From assembly GCF_002775205.1 (NCBI RefSeq), contig NC_036444.1:4196501-4260500 (forward strand): DNA of 64,000 nt, given 5' to 3'. Positions within the stretch are counted from its first letter, which is position 1, and every line of letters begins with the position of its first letter. This DNA comes from Xiphophorus maculatus. Lineage: Eukaryota > Chordata > Actinopteri > Cyprinodontiformes > Poeciliidae. Under the pieces are notes generated by a model, which ran no database searches, was not told the DNA's origin, and was given only the letters and a program-made list of their open reading frames with translations. The position numbers and the translations under genes were made by a program. Below, piece after piece: positions 49,984 to 62,480 of the stretch.

Positions 49984-52900
49984 TCATTTCCCAGTGAACA
50001 CTGTGATTTTTCCGGCCTTGGCCAGCTGCTTGATGATCTGAGCTTCGAAGTCCGCATCGTGGACGCCCGTCTTCCTGAACTCTCCGGAGTACCGGTTCTG
50101 CTCCCAGTAGTGGTGCCAGTTTCCTCGGCTGTCGGCGCCGAAGCCAAACACGTTCACCTGGAAGTGCAACGTCAGGATCAGGATGGAGAAACGTGGAACC
50201 TGGATGAATGCTATGAAAAATGAGAGAGAGAAAAAAACTGACCTCGTCGCAGACGTGAAGAGCGAAAAACAGGACCAGCATGCCAGTGGAAGGGTACCGG
50301 CCGTGATGCCTGGTCCAGCGGTCATGGATGTATTTAAAGAAAGCCGGATTGAAGATCTGAACCTGAAATATGTAAACAGTCCACTTAGAAAATCCTAATC
50401 TTAGTTCTCATTTCTGACTGTTTTGCTTCCTGTGACTTTAATTGTTTGAAACTTTCTTAAACCACAATATCAGCCTGTTTCCACAAATCAAATTTAAGGC
50501 GTTTTAATTCCACTTTGAATTAAATTTACGACCGAAAAAAAATACTAATACAGAGAATAATTGGGGATCCATCTGGACTTACCCATGATGGACGCAAAAA
50601 AGCTAGCTAGCTAGTGAGCTAATATTAGCCGCTAGTCAGCAACACAATGAAACTGTCTGTGCACAACCCAAACCTTTGGCAGACAGAAAAGCCCCGCGAT
50701 AAAAAAAAAAGACATATGGGATTAAAAGAGGTGATTAAATTAGGTTGGACTTTCAATGTCATAATTTTGTTTTTAAAAAGATAGACTAAAGTGCGCTAAA
50801 TCGGAAGTAGGCTAAACAAAGCTAAGCTAACTAAACACAAACAAATTTGAGATAAAGAGCTAATGGATAAATGTGACACAATTAGAATAAAAGTAAATGG
50901 AATAAAAGTAGGGTTGGGAGGATTAAGTGCATTAATCTTGATTAATCGATTACTGAAATAATTGTCAACTAATTTAGCGATCGATTAGTCATTAACAGGA
51001 GCACACAGATTCAAAGAAGGCTAATTGTTGAAATACTCTGACCGGTAATAAAGCAAAAACTGTACAAAAATACAGACATTTTGAATTTAAGATGATAAAA
51101 AAATAGATATTTTCTTCCCAGAACTCTAAAAGCAGCAGTTTTAGTTTCACCTGTTTTGAATCCTGTAAAAAACAAAACCTCCTGTTAAGCATTTTTTGCT
51201 CTCTGATTATTAATGCAAAAATTAGTTCACCCAAGTAATTTTCTGCTATTGCATTTTAGGCAATAAAATGTTTATTTTCATATTTACAAAAGAAATTAAA
51301 TTATTTCTTTACATATTTGTATAGTTCTAATAAGCTTACATGGATAAACGAAAAAGTTGCAGAATGTGTCAATTTTTTTATCCGATTAATCATCTAAATA
51401 ATTGATTGCTAATTTATTTAACTGTGGGTTCCTTAGATAAAAGGTGATTAGAAAATCTTCTGCTGCCTCCTGGTGATGCTGAGTCCCAACAGAAGGAGCT
51501 TTAGACTGCTCAGAGCTGCACAGTGCAGGAGTAAATCCTCAAATTCTTTATTTCTAGGTCACTCTCAAAGATGCTGTGAGTCTAACCGGGGCCAAGATGC
51601 CTCAGCTCCTCCACGCAAAGAGGAGTTTGTTTATTTATTTTACAGATTAAACCGCGAGCTGGAGATTAGTGACAACAAAGGCAGGGTTTGTAATCCCTCG
51701 TCGACAATGTGGAAGGGGGTTTAACGCTGGAGCAGGGTCACTTTGTCGAAATGGCCAGACGAACCTTGTCTTTATCCACACGGAGGAATTGCTTCACTGG
51801 AGCGTAAGTGCTGCAGAGAGAGAAACCACACAGGGAGATAAACTTTATTTGATTACTGGATGATTGACAGATCGCTAATCTCTCAGCCTCTTCGCAGCCT
51901 CTCAGTGCAAACAGAACGTGTGTCTGTGTTTACTGCGCCCCGACGGCTAAGGGAGGCCGTCTGAACTACATTCCTGTTTGTTTTATTAATCCAGGCTCAT
52001 GCACATCTGTGATGCTTACAATCGGATCTGGCCAGTGGACAGAGCGCTGGTGATCCAGACCAGGTCCAGCGTTTTGAAGGGAACCAGGACAAAGCTGACG
52101 TTGGTCGGCAGGTTTTTGGCGCTCTCCGGGTACATGAAGTGGTGCGTGGTGCGTCTGCCGGCGTCGTCCTCGTAGCCCACAGTGGGGGCCAGATTTATCC
52201 TGCGGGGGAGAGAGGAAAAGAGGAGCTTCAGGGAAGTTTCTCAAACCACCTTTGGCTTTAAAGGTGACCTTTTATGCTTCCTTGAACAGGTTAGGATGAA
52301 TCTATGGGTTCCACAAAACACGTTCAATACATTTTATGCACAAAATCATCCTTAGGTAATGAGACTTTGGCTGTTTTAAGGCCTCTTGTCACTTTAAATC
52401 CAAATAAGCTGCTGCTGACTACACCCCCTCAACTCAACATTTAAAATCACACGTGAAAATGGCTGCAAACACATGCGCAATTATACAACCGTACATCTTT
52501 GAAAGGCAGAAATGGAGCCTCCTGCACAACCAAGAAGAATGCAGCAAGTGGTTTCTGGACAATATGTCAACAGCAAAATACTTGTCTTTTCCAGCAGCCA
52601 CCATGCAGCGTATGCAGCAGTAAAACCAGCTGACCAAACGTGCTGGAACTCTGCTGGGGTTGCTAGGTAATGGCGGAACTCTGCTGGGGTTACTAGGTAA
52701 TGGCGGAACTCTGCTGGGGTTGCTAGGTAACGGTGGAACTCTGCTGGGGTTGCTAGGTAACGGTGGAACTCTGCTGGGGTTGCTAGGTAACGGTGGAACT
52801 CTGCTGGGGTTGCTAGGTAACGGCGGAACTCTGCTGGGGTTGCTAGGTAATGGCAGAACTCTGCTGGGGTTGCTAGGTAATGGCGGAACTCTGCTGGGGT

Positions 52901-55900
52901 TGCTAGGTAATGGCGGAACTCTGCTGGGGTTGCTAGGTTTGCTGCAATACTTGCTGAATTGTGAAATTATATTTGAAAAGGTTAATTTTTCAGACACCAA
53001 AAAGCATTAATTTATTGCTTTTGTTTGTTTTTTAAGAGCTATGGCTGTTTTTAGAAGTAATTCAGACCAAAATTGAAGTAAGACATGAATTTTGCATATT
53101 TGGTCCCATTTATTTATGGACTTATGCAGTTTCTGATGAAAAAAAACTGACGTTGCGCTTTTTTTTCAGTCATGTGAGCCCTCGCAAGGTTAGCAGAGCA
53201 TAAAAACAAATTCTTCATCAGTCCCTATGGAGACATATTTTCAGCAGTAAAGTAAGGTCTATACAAAAAAATGAAAATTAATAAAAGCAAATAAGTAGCA
53301 TACAAAAACTAGGAAACTATGTGAAAATATGCTGCAGTGTTCAACAGGATGCTTAGTGGAGGAAACGCGCATGTAAGCAAACCTAAGCTAAATTTGCTCT
53401 GCTGAGAAAAACAGCAATAAGTCTGAGCTGTCTGATGTGTGCAGCTACATCTGGCTGTGTTTTAAAGGTATTTATCATTGAAGACATCTTTCTGCACCTG
53501 CTACCACAAAACAATAAAACTGCTTGTCATGCAGAGTGTAAAAATAGAAGAAGAGATGTTTTACTGCAGCGCAAATATGTAATCACAGCTAAAAATCTAG
53601 AAGTGCAAAATTAACTAAAGCTCCTGCAGGCATCAGCAGGCTTTCACTCACAGCTGCACACACATTCATGCTGGTTACAGGCAATATTAGTCTTATTTTC
53701 GCTTACATTATGCTTCAGTAGCTGTTCAAATCTTTGTTTGTATTCAGCTAATGTCCAAAAAACAGAGTTTCGTAATTACGGTGTTTCCATTAAATCAGAA
53801 ATAAAATTAAATTCACACTAGAATAAGCTTGTTCACGTAATGAGTTACTAAAAATCAAGGCAGCGACGGATGTAAACAGTTACGAGTTATATTCATAATT
53901 CAGCCATGGCGCTCGCGCTCATCATCTATCAGCCAATCCGAGGAGACGTCGGTGACCGACAAGCCATTTGGTAAAATTGTAGTCTGTGATTTTACAGAAC
54001 ACATTGGGATTACACACAACTTGTTAGGAACTCTGTGATGCTGGGAGAGTTCAGAACAAAAACAAACCATCATCCTCCTACCACTTCCTGTCGTCTTATT
54101 TTATCGTTTCCGCCAGTAGTAACAGTAACAACCGGCTGTTGATCACGTGACTCGTGTGACGCGAAAAGAGTGTTTTGATATGGCTGACAAACCACCTAGC
54201 GCAAAAACATTTTATCGAAAAATTATGTGACGTGTGTTTACATCCAGATTTACTTCGTCTGGTGCAGAATTATGACGCAGGTCTCATGTTGATGACGTAA
54301 ACATTGGACAAAATGCGACTCGACCATTCTGACTGCAGACCCCTTGAAAACAATCTGATATCCTATTTAGTCTCACATATATAGAAGAGAGAATCATTTG
54401 AATACTTGGGGCTGAAAAGTCAGAATGGTGTGGAAAAAAAAATCTGATTTGGGTTTTTAAATATAAATTTGATAATGTTTTAATAATTATGGTCTAAGCA
54501 GCTTTTTTAATGCATTAAACTGATATCCCATGACAGAATCTTTAAATGTATTTTGTTTTGTCATTTTCGATAAATTTCAACATCCCACAGAAGGAAGCAT
54601 ATCCATCCTCTTTTCGGCAAAGGTTTTATGATTTCTTTATGTTAAAATTTAAACCAGATCAAAAATGTGATTGTTTAGGAATGACAATAAAGTTTCTGAA
54701 ATAGACATTTATAAAAATAATGTAGCATCTCTAAACAGGAATATGAAACTTTAAGGGGAAGGAAAGAAACAGTGAACATTTATTAAATACCACAAACTGT
54801 ACAGAAACGTCCAAACTCCTCCGTAGAGAGTTTTGACTGAGTTACTGTTAGTTTTAGAGCTCTCACTGTTTTCCAACAGTAGATCCACAGAAACAGGGAT
54901 ATTTTCCCCAGCATGACATCCGTCTGCCTCTGAGTCGCTCCGCTCTGTCTGCTGACATGAGACGGCGTTCACAAAGCCCTGGATGTGAGTCACTGTCTGC
55001 AGGAAGAATATTTTTGTCTGAGCAGGGGGAGCTAAAGTTAGGAATATAAAGCTTGCACCGAGCGCACTCGCAGATGTACTAGGAACAAAAGAGATGATTG
55101 TGCAGAGAGCTGGAGTGAACTGAGGCGTGTGGTTGGTGGAGTGCTGTGGCCGAGCTGAAGCTCAGAAAACAAATGAACAACAAATCCCAACCAGCGAAAA
55201 GAAAAGATGAAAGCTGCCCACGCAGCTCCAGAGAGAATCCAGCTGTAATTGATTCTAATAACACAAAATACCAGCTGCTTGTGCTGTTATTTAACTCCAG
55301 AGCAAATTAAAATGGCATCTTCATATCTTCCTCTGAGTGCTTTCAGACCCTGCTGATGTAAACAACCGTTATGTTTGACCTCACTCTCTGTGAGACAAGC
55401 TTCTTGAGGAGATTCAGAAGGTTAACCAAACACTAATTTGCATGTTTAGACTCCCATTCCTACTGTTTGATGCTCCAGTTGGCAACTGGCACCAATAGAA
55501 GAACAACCATTGTGTTCTTGGTAGAAATACCATTCAGCTGGAAATAGCTGGAATAACCCCATTAGGTCAAAGGTCAATCTATACGTGATGAGAGGGTGAG
55601 GGCATTGCTCATTTATACCAACATGGTGTATAGCAGAAGCTAATGCTAAAGCGTTAAATCAACATGAGATTAGCTGAAGCTGATGCTGAAGCATTATGCA
55701 ATCATGACATTTAGCAGAAGCTAGCGCAAAATCGTCAAACCAACATGGTATTAAGTAGAAGCTAATGCTAATACTATGTATTTATTGAAAGCTAATGCTA
55801 CCAACATGGTGCAGGGAGCTGTTATGCAAAATTGACATTTTGTATGTTTTCACACTTCCTTTTGGGTTTCTACTGCTTCTAAAAACAACTCAAGCACTAA

Positions 55901-57937
55901 AAACAAACAAACAAACAAAAAAACCAGCCAAATGTTTTTGGCAATAAGTTAATGTGTTTTGATATTCAAAGACCTCCTGAATATTGAATCACACTGCGCC
56001 ATTACAGAGAAACCTAAAAGGGGTTCCAGCATGTTTGGTCAGCTGGTTTTACTGCTGTATGTGTTGTACAATGGCTGCTGGAAAAGATAAGAGTATTGTT
56101 GACTTACCATCCAGAAACCACTTATTGCATTCTTGTTGGTTGTGTAGGAGGCTCTACTAATATTTTTCAAAGATGTACAGTTAAATAATTGTGCATCTGG
56201 TTGCAGTCATTTTCGCGCGCGAATGTAAACATTGACTTGGGGGCGTGGCCAGCAGAGGCTAATTTGGATTTAAAGTGACAGTGGTCCTAAAACAGCTCAT
56301 TCTGAAAGGAGCTCAAAGTAGGCAGGACTAAAGCAGAATAAAATCTCATTATCTAAGAATCATTTTGTGCATAAAAACTAATGAACATGTTTTATTTAAG
56401 ACCTATTCCCTCCTGTTAGAGGAAGCATTATAGGTCACCTTTAAAAATTGTCATTTCTACAGCTGTTGGAGCGGAAGTTTTTTTTAAAAGGACTGATCTT
56501 GCATTTTTAGCGTGTTATTAATTCAAACATCATGAAACACCATGAATCAGAGTCTGATTTTCCAGAACAATCAGTGCCACAGAAAGCCTTCTGTGGCTCA
56601 GTTTGCACATCTGAATGAATGCTTTCAGGACATAACGCTCTTTGTGGCAACCATGCAGGTCAGGTGACCACTGTCAGCCAATCAGAGAGCTGAGAGCAGG
56701 ACAGCGTCAAACAGTGAGACTGATCTGAACATCAGATAAATACATGAGCTGCCTGCAGCTCAGCTGAGTTTGGTAGTAACTAGCTGACTGTTTACTTAAG
56801 TAACTTTTTGGAAAAAATGTACTTTAAGGAGTATTTTTACTACGCTGAGTAGTATTACTCATTATGAAGTATCTCTACTCTTACTTGAGTAAAATTTCAG
56901 GATTCCCGACCCCCTGAATGAAAAACAAACATGTTTTAACCAAATATTCAACAGACCGACACTGACCTGAATTCAGAGTTTCAGAAAGAGCAGGATTTTT
57001 AAAGAGACAGAGACCCAATTTCAAGGTGTTAAATTACAAAGACAAACTTCTTTTAAGTCATATTTGATAGATGTAGCATTTTTTTTAGAAACTGAAGTTA
57101 ATGTAATTAGTTGTGCTATAAAATGGCATTTTATGTCTGGAAAATACATAATACTGCCCCTTTAAAACTTTATGCGTTTTATATTGAAAGAAATTGATTT
57201 GGAAAAACTTTTCTTTTGCCTGATTTTGTTATTTTGTAATTATGTTATTTCTTATTTTAGTCTTTAACATATCAAAATTTCCACATAAATTTATAATTTG
57301 GTCTGTTTAAATAATAAATGATGTTTTTGATCAGTTACTCAGTACTTGAGTCATCTTTTTACCAAATACTTTTTTACTCGAGTCATTTCTTGAGTGGCTA
57401 ATTTTTACGTTTACTCAAGACAAAAAATACATTGAAGTAGTGCTGCTCTCACTGTAGTACAATGTTTAGGTACGCCACCCACTTAGTAACCACATATTTC
57501 CCTGAAAACACATTGGATATTAATGACTCCTGTCTGTTTTCCTCTCCATCTTCCTTCCTTTGGCTTCTGATCTAAAGCGCCTCACCTCATGATGTAGTCG
57601 TGCCCGTCGATGGCCGCCCCATATCCGGTGCCGCGGAGGTTTCCGGAGTTTCCCACCACGGCACAACGCAGGCAGCGCCCCGGATCCCACGAGCCGTACG
57701 GTGACCGTCCGGGAATCACCTGAGGCAGACGGTCATTATCACATCCAGCCTCAAAACGGTCACTGGAAGGTAGCAACAAGGCTGGCAGGACACACACCTA
57801 ATCTCTAACACGTCCTCTCCACATCATGGTGCTTCCTAATATTACTGACATTAAGGAACAAAATAAAAATAAAATACCTGAAAAAGTCTCAGCAGCACCT
57901 GCTGGATGTTGTGGGGTTTAAACTGCGGCTGCAACAT
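49984..57937 (-). CDS. st3gal2: ST3 beta-galactoside alpha-2,3-sialyltransferase 2, last six coding exons
   Basis: Minus-strand exons 57937-57878, 57719-57586, 52199-52020, 51810-51765, 50362-50243 and 50157-49984 sum to 714 nt: 237 residues plus stop, in continuous phase with AG/GT borders. They begin [10 protein letters not shown]. The family GT29 motifs are present: sialylmotif L ([17 protein letters not shown]...[15 protein letters not shown]), motif S ([27 protein letters not shown]), motif III (HYWEQN) and VS (HDADFE). [28 protein letters not shown] and the [15 protein letters not shown] microexon point to ST3GAL2 rather than ST3GAL1. The enzyme adds alpha-2,3-linked sialic acid from CMP-Neu5Ac to Gal-beta-1,3-GalNAc on glycolipids and O-glycans in the Golgi. 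The cytosolic tail, membrane anchor and stem (about 113 residues) are not found up to 64000. Confidence 0.95.
50590..50790. repeat. Dispersed repeat family M, partial copy 3
   Basis: gctagctagctagtgagcta, acctttggcagacagaaaag and ttaggttggactttcaatg resemble the copies at 20985 and 35875. In a st3gal2 intron. Confidence 0.5.
50915..51420. repeat. Dispersed repeat family F, copy 3
   Basis: ttaatcgattactgaaataa, tcaactaatttagcgatcga, aaagcaaaaactgtacaaaa and ttcacctgttttgaatcctg in order; ends near tccgattaatcatctaaata. In the st3gal2 intron 50363-51764. Confidence 0.7.
51765..51810 (-). CDS. st3gal2: 46-nt st3gal2 exon
   Basis: Short exon between acceptor ctctgcag and donor gttcgt on the minus strand. 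It completes a Phe codon and encodes [15 protein letters not shown], which bridges GQIR (52020 side) and VQIFNPAFF (50362 side). Without it the phase between its neighbours breaks. It matches in size the corresponding mammalian exon as I recall it. Confidence 0.9.
52258..53115 (-). repeat. Dispersed repeat family E, copy 3 (inverted), with internal minisatellite
   Basis: Begins ttaaaggtgaccttttatgc and ends aattttgcatatttggtccc, the complement of copies at 28151 and 55808 (same words: gaggctcctgcacaa, gaatgcagcaagtggtttct, ccagctgaccaaacgtgctg). Its centre, 52645-52938, is an expanded tandem array. Lies in the 5.4-kb st3gal2 intron 52200-57585. Confidence 0.8.
52645..52938. repeat. 30-bp minisatellite, about 9.8 units
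   Basis: The word ctgctggggttgctagg recurs at exact 30-bp steps from 52651 to 52921, with changes limited mainly to taacgg/taatgg. The unit includes GTTGCTAGGTAAC, exact at 52719, 52749, 52779 and 52809. The period is a multiple of three, so open frames run through on both strands (Gly-Leu-Leu-Gly and Pro-Ser-Arg-Val repeats); I regard these as artefacts. Confidence 0.97.
53116..55615 (-). other. st3gal2 intron, middle part
   Basis: No exon found. 53640-54180 is partly balanced; 54780-55330 is unique-looking with a non-homologous open frame. Nothing else recognised. Confidence 0.4.
55616..55810. repeat. Degenerate minisatellite, about 42-bp unit
   Basis: caacatg...agcagaagctaatgctaaagcgttaaa-type units start at about 55619, 55660, 55700 and 55740, with variable length and many substitutions. 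It lies immediately next to repeat E copy 2. Confidence 0.65.
55808..56455 (+). repeat. Dispersed repeat family E, copy 2
   Basis: ttatgcaaaattgacatttt, ccagcatgtttggtcagctg, acttaccatccagaaaccac, acagctcattctgaaaggag, ending cattataggtcacctttaaa. The site of the 30-bp motif seen in the other two copies is reduced to a non-matching remnant around 56000-56030. Confidence 0.8.
56768..57485 (+). repeat. Dispersed repeat family C, long copy
   Basis: tggtagtaactagctgactg, ttacttaagtaactttttgg, gagtatttttactacgctga and ctactcttacttgagtaaaa at the left; ends near tacaatgtttaggtacgcca. Sits about 100 bp from the st3gal2 exon ending at 57586. Confidence 0.75.
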
Positions 57938-58620
57938 CTGCAGAAACATCCAAAGGCTTTGGTTAGAGTAAATACTATATGGAGCTAAATTAGGGAAAAA
58001 ATGCTTAGTAAAAGAATGCTGAAATCTAGACTTCTATGGAAACCAAGGCTCTTTAATGGAAGGTTTTCTGTGAGCTTGATTTAGAAAATTCTACATTTTA
58101 CAAGGCTGTAAATACTGAACTCTGCAAAGTTTCTCACTTAATCCTTAATTGCACTGCAAAAACACAAAATCTTACCAAGTAATTTTGATCCAGTTTCCAG
58201 AGTAAATATTTTATTAAAATCACACATGAATAAGTTTGTTCCTGTGGTAAGTCATTAAAAAACATTATTTTCCAACTACTTTCAGCTACTTTTAGAAACT
58301 AAAAAATGTCCAAGTTTCTATAGAAATTTCTGAGATTTATTTAAATGTTTCTGAGTTTTTTTTCTTGCAAATTGTCGACTTTTGAAGCTCAGAAAAATCA
58401 TTGTTTTTCTAGGAAATTGCTGAGATTATTCTTAAAGTTTCCACATGTTTGCAGAAAACGTTGTCCTCTTTTTTTGTTTCATCTACAACGCCCTAATAAA
58501 TCATCACATAGAAAAGATTAATTCCAGTTAAAACTGGTTTGACAATCTGCTGGATTATGCACTTAGTTTTTCACTCCTCCAGTGTTTATATTTTAATTAA
58601 ATAAATGACATGATGTGTTT
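57938..58620 (-). other. st3gal2 intron with fragments of families A and D
   Basis: A truncated family A left arm starts at 58152 (cactgcaaaaacacaaaatc) and breaks off near 58230; family D words follow at 58290-58495, ending at an acgccctaata-type terminus. Confidence 0.6.
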
Positions 58621-60213
58621 TGTGGTGGTTTTACATGAAACCCTGGAGAGGAGCGGATATTTTTCTTATCTCATTGAGGCACCTTAAGAACCGCAGGATG
58701 TAGAGGATGTACTTTCTTTGCACGTCCTCGTCTCCATGACGGTCGCCTCCTTTTCTCCCACACAGAAATCTTCATTTCATTTCACACTCTTTTGTCACCA
58801 CTTCCTTTGCACCCACCATTGGCCTCAATTCTCCCAACACAGATCTCTTTCACTAAGGTTTGCATCCTCTCCGTCGGTCTCCCAGCACTCAGGTCTAATT
58901 CCTTTCCCTTAATTTCCCTCGCTTCCTCTTTGTTCCTCCTCCTCCTCCTGCTCTTCGTCGTCTCTCTGGGATGTAAACGCGCCATGCAGCTCATCAGTGA
59001 CTGGTAATCTTTATTCTGCTCCCTGTTGCTTTGTTTTCCTTGTCTTCCTGATTCAGTGAAAAACGTTGAAGACTTTTGGATGGCTGCAACCGTGCAGTCT
59101 ATTATTTTTAGTTTTCTTTCACTGTTTCTGCATTTTAGCGAAGACTTTTGAAATAAATGAGTCAATTTAACCAAACAGTAATTAGCAGTTTGGTCAAATC
59201 GACTCATTCAGACCTGCTGATTGTTTGTTGCTGTTGTTGTTTAGGGCTGCTGGATAAACTCCTGGATAAAAACAAAATGAAGTGATGAAGGGAGAAAATT
59301 CCAGCCTTAGGACTGATAGTTGAGTGATGATTGTTCGTTCATTTCAGAACAACAATAAAAGCTGCATGTTTGTAACCTTATAAAAATAAATGGAGTATTT
59401 CTGCTCTTACTTGAGCAAAATTTCTGGATTTTCTACCCACTAAATGAAAAATAAAAATGTTTTAACCAAATTTCCCCAGACAGACACACACCTGCAGGTT
59501 TTGTTACAGTTTACTAAGTTTTTTATTGAGAAAAAATTATTTAGAAAAATTTTCTTTTGCCTGGTTTTGTTATTTTTGGCTACTTATATGAATTATTGTC
59601 ATGTTTGTCCTTAAAATACCAAAAATTCTACATAGCTTTATATTTTTATGTGAGTTATGTAATACAGCTTTAACTGGAAGACGTTTAAACCTTCAAACGT
59701 TTGTCCTCCTCTGTTTTCTGTCAGGCTGCAGCAGAAACGTGGAGCAGGAGCCAGTTAATTTTTCATTTTAGGTCTCTAACCAGTTCTCCCTCCCAGCCAC
59801 CATTTAACTCCAGTTAAGTCAAATGGATTTATTGATCGAAGCGGTGGCGATCTGCTGACTGCGGCGGGTCGGGTCACCGTTGAACAGAAAAGGGCCCATA
59901 AATCCTCACCCAAAAAGCTGTACAGTAGTATAAATAGATAATTTGTCTCGTTACAAGTGAAGCCTGTGCCAGTGGAACTAGTTCTATTTCATCAGCATTA
60001 ACCTAAAAAGAGATTCTGTATCTTCCTGAAAAGTTACTTTTAAGTTAATTTTGTTTATTTCAAGCGTATTAAGTTGTTTACACTAGAAACTAGACACAAA
60101 TAATTAGTAAGATTTTGTGTTTTTACAATGTAAAAATTCAAAATGAATTTTGTTGCAGCTTTTCCTCTGCATCTTTTCAGCCTCACGTTTTTTTAAAATC
60201 TTGTTAAACGGTT
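58621..60213 (-). other. st3gal2 5' intron region
   Basis: A (TCC)n-like run is at 58930-58955. Family C sequence (ctgctcttacttgagcaaaa, attttctacccactaaatga) occupies 59393-59690. A left-truncated family A copy is at 59940-60130 with right end gattttgtgtttttacaatg. No exon of st3gal2 found. Confidence 0.5.
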
Positions 60214-60541
60214 ATGGAGGACCAAACCTGACATAATTACAAACAAAAGAGAAAAAAATATATTTCCCTTTTCCTTACTCATTCATTTTCAACAAGAAAT
60301 CTATGTACTTTGATTTTCCTTTTCCTTGTTTTCCCTTTTCCTTATTCATGCCAAGAAATGTATATATTTGCTTTTGCGTTTTCCTTAAACATGCTTGTTT
60401 AAATGAACAAATGATTGTATAAGGAATACGCAAAAGAAAATATATAAATTTCTTGACAAAAATGCATGTATAAGGAAAAGGGAAAACCAAAAATAAATAT
60501 GTCTGCTTTTATTTGTAATTATGTCAGTTTTGGTCCTCCAT
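60214..60541. mobile_element. 328-bp fold-back hAT-like MITE
   Basis: Terminal inverted repeat of about 30 bp: atggaggaccaaacctgaca at the left and the near-perfect complement ending gttttggtcctccat at the right. Flanked by an exact 8-bp direct repeat AAACGGTT at 60206-60213 and 60542-60549. The interior is also self-complementary (ttccttttccttgttttccc and gaaaagggaaaacc; gcaaaagaaaatatat and atatatttgcttttgc). No ORF. Confidence 0.9.
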
Positions 60542-60549
60542 AAACGGTT

Positions 60550-62480
60550 GGGATGTGCTCCTGCTTCCTGTCTGTTCCCGGCGTTCCTCCATGTTGCTTT
60601 TTTCTCCCTCCATCCACTGGCAGGAGCACAAATGGAGCATGTCGTCCTCGTCAGACGGGCTGCTTGGCTCGGCAGTGAGTGAAGATGAGGAGGTGATTAT
60701 GATGTACTCGTCCCTTTAAGCCGGAGTCCTGATGAAGTTTCATCCCTCATGGAGACGATCGCGCTGCCACGGGCCAAACTCGCTAATATGAAGCTGTCAG
60801 CGGAGCTTTAAGGTGTCAGAGACGGTATTTATGGTGCAGCGGCTCATTCTAGAGTTAAAAAGTGAGTTCTCACCACAAGGGTTTGAGTTGTACAGCTTTG
60901 GAAAAATTAAAGAGCCCCATTGAAAACCTCCTGGTTATTCCACCAAATACGGATTTCTGAACTCTTCCTGAGTTAAAACATTAGTGTTGTTGTTTCTAAA
61001 TTAATATGAGCTTGTTTTCTTTCTTTGAGTTAACAGTAAACATACCAGTTACTAAAATAAAAAAGTAAAATCATTATTTCCAACCCAACAAGCTTTTACT
61101 GAAATTTTTTTTCTTTTTTACTCAGAATACGTTTTATTTTTCTTTTGCTAAATAAATAACAATATATTATTGTTATACAAGTCAAATATTTAGGTCAAAA
61201 TATTTTACATAAGTAGCTAGCAAACTAAATATTTAATTTTATTCACCTATTATTCACCAATAAATTGGTTTATTCGCCAATTGGTGTATATAGAGCAAAC
61301 ATTACAGACTAACAAAAAGATGAATTGATCTACAAAATAAATAATCTTATAAGGGGATTAATAACAGCAACAAAAATTAAATTAACACAAAACAAACTGC
61401 AACAAAAACAACATAAAAAATTATTTATTTATTGAAAAGTTTGGCTTTGTTGTATTTTCTTATTGATGTAATTTCCTTAATCCGTGTATTGTTGTTTTTT
61501 GGATTTTCTGTTTCAAAATAAACTAGACTTTATAATCTAGTTAGACTTATATTAAAAAGTATGAATTTTTTTTTTTAAATGCAGCTGTAAAAAGTAAGGA
61601 AACCCCTAATGAAGCTGTACAAACATAAATAATCACAACCATAAAATGTTATTGATTTCGGGTTGATCCTGCAGGAAGAAAGTCCGGTTTGAACCGCCGG
61701 AGAACTTCCTGCATGCCGTTTGAATGTTTTCCCGTTGCAAACGTCGGGTCTCTCTGACTCCCTCTCACAGTCTGAACCACTCAGAATGAGTTTTTAAAGT
61801 TTGTTAAGTGTGTAAGGATGTTTATGTTACAGTAAGACCTGCGACAGAGAGTGACTGGAGCTCGTGAGAGCGAGTCGGGGACGGAGGAAAAGCCGAGACC
61901 TGATCTGCTGAGCTCCACATAATGACTGGAAGAATCTGAAAGCTGTTCAGAGTTCAGAGTTCGGGAGTCCACCTCGCTGCATTTCAGAGGCTCGCAGGTT
62001 TTCCATGTTCTATGTTGCATGTTTAGTCTGTAATAGTTTTATGTGGGATTATGTGCAGTGCTCAGCCGGTGGAAAACAAACAGACATAGTGAAAGCTGTT
62101 AATCGGAGAGATTTAGAGGAGCTGCTAAGAAGATTTTGTTATCTTTAGACAGACTCAGGCATGCCATTTCCTACGCCTGCAGTGTCTGTGCTGGATGGTG
62201 GACAAAGTTAAGGCACTTTAACTCGTACAAATCCTTCACTCTGGCATTTAGTACCTGTTTTAACATTTACTTTGTTCATCAGCTGTTTTTCTTGTGTGAG
62301 ATGTTTATTGTTCTTTATGTGCTTGTACAGAAACAAAAAGTGGCTCATCTAAAATATTCATGCAAATTTTGTACCATTAGGGCCAATTCTTTTCAAATTT
62401 AAAGCTGAAAAATGTATTTATTGGTTGTCATCTAATAAGAGATGACAACGAATAGATGACATTTTAATAAAGCACAGTAG
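60550..62480. other. Unique, then AT-rich sequence 5' of the known st3gal2 exons
   Basis: 60600-60850 is balanced and repeat-free; 60850-61660 is AT-rich; 61660-62110 is balanced without a recognised gene. No exon supported on either strand. Confidence 0.35.

Noticed and set aside
52434-53010. 188-codon (-) and 116-codon (+) repeat proteins
   Set aside because: The 30-bp minisatellite period is divisible by three, so frames stay open by chance; flanks are repeat E sequence without coding signal on either strand.
58782-59207. 141-codon minus-strand frame as the missing N-terminal exon of st3gal2
   Set aside because: No membrane-anchor segment, no match to the sialyltransferase stem, and no suitable donor joining to 57937.
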